From: Variovorax sp. 679
GTDB taxonomy: Bacteria; Pseudomonadota; Gammaproteobacteria; Burkholderiales; Burkholderiaceae_C
NCBI RefSeq assembly: GCF_003952185.1
Contig: NZ_RXFS01000002.1
Coordinates: forward strand, 496,001-560,000
Direction: 5' to 3'
DNA length: 64,000 bases
Shown here in pieces: positions 62,050 through 64,000 of the stretch; within the stretch, counting starts at the first letter, position 1, and the number at the start of each line of letters is the position of its first letter. Under the pieces are notes generated by a model. It was not told the DNA's origin, ran no database searches, and saw only the letters and a program-made list of their open reading frames with translations. A program made the position numbers and the translations under genes.

Positions 62050-63531
62050 CTAGCTGGCGCTTCCGCGCGTCAGCATCCGGCCGGCGCGCGCGAGCACCCG
62101 GGCCTCGGCCTCGCCGCCACGGTAGGCCAGCACGCCGTTCACGAACACGCGCTCCACGCCCAGGCTCACGCCGTGCGGCTTGTCGTAGGTGGCGGTGTCG
62201 GCGATGGTCTCGGGGTCGAACACCACCACGTCGGCCATGGTGCCGGCACGCAGCAGGCCACGGTCGGCGATGCGCAGGTTGCGCGCCGTCATGCCGGTCA
62301 TCTTGTGCACCGCCTGCTCCAGCGTGAAGAGCCGTCGCTGGCGCCAGTAGCGCGCGAACACGCGCGGGAAGGCGCCCCACAGGCGCGGATGCGGATGGCG
62401 GTCGTGCGGCAGGCCGTCGCTGCCGATCATGGTGAGCGGATGCGAGATGACGCGCTCCACGTCTTCCTCCTGCATCTGGAAGTAGCAGGCACCGCCGGGC
62501 TTCAGCCGCAGGCAGGCGTCCTGCTCGCTCACGCCCCACTCGCGCGCGATGTCGGAAATGAGCCGCCCCGTCATCTCCGGATGCGGGTCGGACCAGGTCA
62601 GCAGCACGTCGATCACGCCATCGACAAGATCCTCGCGCAGCACGGTGGAGCCGGCCACGTAGGGATACACGTCCATCGCGATCTTCTGGCGCTGCGCGAG
62701 CGACTCGATCAGCGGCAGCGTCTCCTTCGTGCGGCCCCAATTGGCAGGGCCGGCGCACTTGTGGTGCGAGATGACGAGCGGCACGCCGGCCTCGAAGGCG
62801 CAGTCGCCCGCCTCGTGCAGCGCCTCGATGATCTGCTGCATCTCGCTGCGCAGGTGCGTGGCGTAGACACCGCCGTGGCGGGCCACGACGCGCGCCAGCG
62901 CCGTCACCTCCTCGGCGGGCGCGGCAAAAGCTTCTTCGTAGAACAGGCCCGAGGACATGCCGTGCGCCCCGTCGGCCATGCAGCCGTCGAGCAGCGCTTC
63001 CATGCGCGCCAGCTCGTCGGCGCTGGCCGGACGGTCCAGCGCCTCCATCGCGGCGAAGCGCAGCGTGGTGTGGCCGACCAGCGCGGCCACGTTGAGCGCG
63101 GGCTGCGTCGCATCGACGGCCGCACGGTACTCGGCCATGGTCGCATGCTTGAACGAATCGGCACCCAGCAGCGTGAGCGGCGGCAGCGACTGCGGCGTAC
63201 GGTACGGCGCGAGCGAGATGCCGCAGTTGCCCGTCACCACGGTGGTGATGCCCTGCGACACCTTCGGCAGGCACAGCGGGTCGCGCAGCACGATGGCGTC
63301 GTCGTGCGTATGCGCGTCGATGAAGCCGGGGGCGATCACCTTCGCGCGGCAGTCGACGACTTCGACGTCGGCCAGCGCCAGGCCATCGGGCAGCCGCCCG
63401 CGCAGGCCTTCGCCGAGCGCGGCGATGCGGTCGCCCTGCAGCAGCACGTCGCCGGGCCACGAGGGGCCGCCCGAGCCGTCGACCACAAGCCCCGCTTCGA
63501 GCAGAACCGCCTTCTTGTTGCTCTCGCTCAC
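62050..63531 (-). CDS. N-acyl-D-amino-acid deacylase (D-aminoacylase)
   Basis: 493 aa with a GTG start at 63531 (GGAGGGAG 7 bases upstream), overlapping the upstream stop (GTGA). Amidohydrolase motifs are APGFIDAHTHDDAIVL, VVTGNCGISLAPY (metal Cys), LVISHHKCAG and MIGSDGLPHDRHPHPRLWGA, the last a D-aminoacylase hallmark. It cleaves N-acyl-D-amino acids to D-amino acid plus carboxylate. Coupling to an RpiR-type regulator matches other deacylase loci. Convergent with the lactonase gene, 6 bases apart. Confidence 0.92.
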   Translation of the reverse strand: MSESNKKAVLLEAGLVVDGSGGPSWPGDVLLQGDRIAALGEGLRGRLPDGLALADVEVVDCRAKVIAPGFIDAHTHDDAIVLRDPLCLPKVSQGITTVVTGNCGISLAPYRTPQSLPPLTLLGADSFKHATMAEYRAAVDATQPALNVAALVGHTTLRFAAMEALDRPASADELARMEALLDGCMADGAHGMSSGLFYEEAFAAPAEEVTALARVVARHGGVYATHLRSEMQQIIEALHEAGDCAFEAGVPLVISHHKCAGPANWGRTKETLPLIESLAQRQKIAMDVYPYVAGSTVLREDLVDGVIDVLLTWSDPHPEMTGRLISDIAREWGVSEQDACLRLKPGGACYFQMQEEDVERVISHPLTMIGSDGLPHDRHPHPRLWGAFPRVFARYWRQRRLFTLEQAVHKMTGMTARNLRIADRGLLRAGTMADVVVFDPETIADTATYDKPHGVSLGVERVFVNGVLAYRGGEAEARVLARAGRMLTRGSAS

Positions 63532-64000
63532 GATGCGCTCCCTCCGTCGTTCACGCCGCCGCCGTCCCAGCTCTGCAGCGGGTGTGTGGTGGCGTCGATG
63601 CCGTGGCGCTGGAAGGCCTCGCGCGCGCGCTGCAGGCGCTGCACCGCGGGCTCGCCGCGGCGCTGGGCCACCAGCACGGTGAGGATCTCGATGACCGTGA
63701 GGTGCGTGAGGTAGGCATCGATGCCCACGTGCATCACCGCGTCGTCGGGCACCGAGAGGCCCAGAAGAAAGTCGGCCTTGGCTGCCAGCGCCGTGCCGGG
63801 CCGCGTGAGCGCGACCACCTTGGCGCCCTGCCCGCGCGCGATGTCCACCGCGTCGAGCAGCGAAGGCATGCCGCCCACGTGCGAGATGGCGATGACCACG
63901 CCGCCCGGGCGCTGCGCCGCGCCGGCCACCTGCTGCAGGTGGTAGTCGGCCCACGCGTTGGCCGACAGGCCGAGGCGGAAGAGCCGCGCCTGCAGGTCGT
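63528..64000 (-). CDS. RpiR/MurR-family regulator, C-terminal part (SIS domain), cut by window end
   Basis: The last 156 codons or so are in the window; the N-terminal helix-turn-helix lies beyond the right edge. The visible part is a SIS sugar-isomerase domain: VVIAISHVGGMPSLLDAVDI, then ARGQGAKVVALTRPGTALAA and LTHLTVIEILTVLVAQRRG. Such regulators sense phosphosugars or, at these loci, probably a product of D-amino-acid metabolism. It overlaps the deacylase start by 4 bases, so both are made together. Confidence 0.82.
   Translation of the reverse strand, partial: DLQARLFRLGLSANAWADYHLQQVAGAAQRPGGVVIAISHVGGMPSLLDAVDIARGQGAKVVALTRPGTALAAKADFLLGLSVPDDAVMHVGIDAYLTHLTVIEILTVLVAQRRGEPAVQRLQRAREAFQRHGIDATTHPLQSWDGGGVNDGGSAS

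Noticed and set aside
1..64000. Insertion sequences, integrases or phage structural genes
   Set aside because: No transposase, integrase or phage structural motif was found in any plausible frame; the only mobile-looking items are the 87-bp repeats and the C4-like RNA candidate.

Overview
The window reads as a chromosomal segment of a high-GC betaproteobacterium of the Comamonadaceae, most like Variovorax. This is an inference from the phenylacetate (paa) gene set and its order, two branched-chain-type ABC transporter loci, the dense ATGA-overlapping gene style and the third-position GC bias. No rRNA, tRNA, CRISPR array, transposase or integrase gene was found.

Layout. 0-4.4 kb: the start of a TatD-type nuclease gene, a PDZ-less HtrA-like protease, and a MoxR / DUF58 / vWA operon whose first junction carries a small repeat insertion. 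4.4-20.2 kb: a phenylacetate catabolic block. paaY and a TetR-family regulator are transcribed left, and paaG-I-K-A-B-C-D-E, a liv-type transporter with a LivM-LivG fusion, paaZ and an SDR gene are transcribed right. A TetR-type palindrome lies between the two arms. 20.2-29.0 kb: a methyltransferase gene, a lipid A amino-sugar modification cluster (PAP2, ArnC-like, ArnT-like, YdjC/NaxD-like), a second glycosyltransferase, an MFS exporter and a CPBP protease. 29.0-33.4 kb: flavin reductase, TerC-CBS protein, two unknown proteins and an LCMT-type methyltransferase.

33.4-40.5 kb is an accessory patch. It holds a strongly folded RNA leader before a 104-aa unknown protein, a lower-GC lipoprotein, gene debris, and a Sec-exported 1520-aa RHS protein with a variable C-terminal tail followed by an 8-bp-overlapping small immunity candidate. 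40.7-50.3 kb: DUF4337 protein, SulP transporter, an AraC regulator divergent from a complete second liv-type transporter, and an aldehyde dehydrogenase that suggests use of an aromatic aldehyde or acid. 50.3-54.9 kb: a four-gene leftward operon with TelA, two periplasmic-binding-like proteins (one fused to a vWA domain) and an XpaC-like membrane protein. 54.9-58.2 kb: a class V PLP enzyme and a family-3 solute-binding protein, divergent from a LysR gene with a clean ATT-N11-AAT site. 58.2-64 kb: two small unknown proteins, a predicted bicovalent FAD sugar oxidase coupled to a Tat-exported lactonase, and an N-acyl-D-amino-acid deacylase with an RpiR-type regulator cut by the window end.

How the parts work together. 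In the paa block, phenylacetate (possibly imported by the linked ABC transporter) is activated by PaaK, epoxidised by PaaABCE with PaaD maturation, isomerised by PaaG and ring-opened and oxidised by PaaZ; PaaI and PaaY remove stalled CoA thioesters. PaaF, PaaH and PaaJ are not in this window. The items most worth following up are the structured RNA at 33.43-33.68 kb, the TelA / vWA-binding-protein operon, the RHS toxin-immunity pair and the 17-bp duplication around the repeat at 2.25-2.39 kb.
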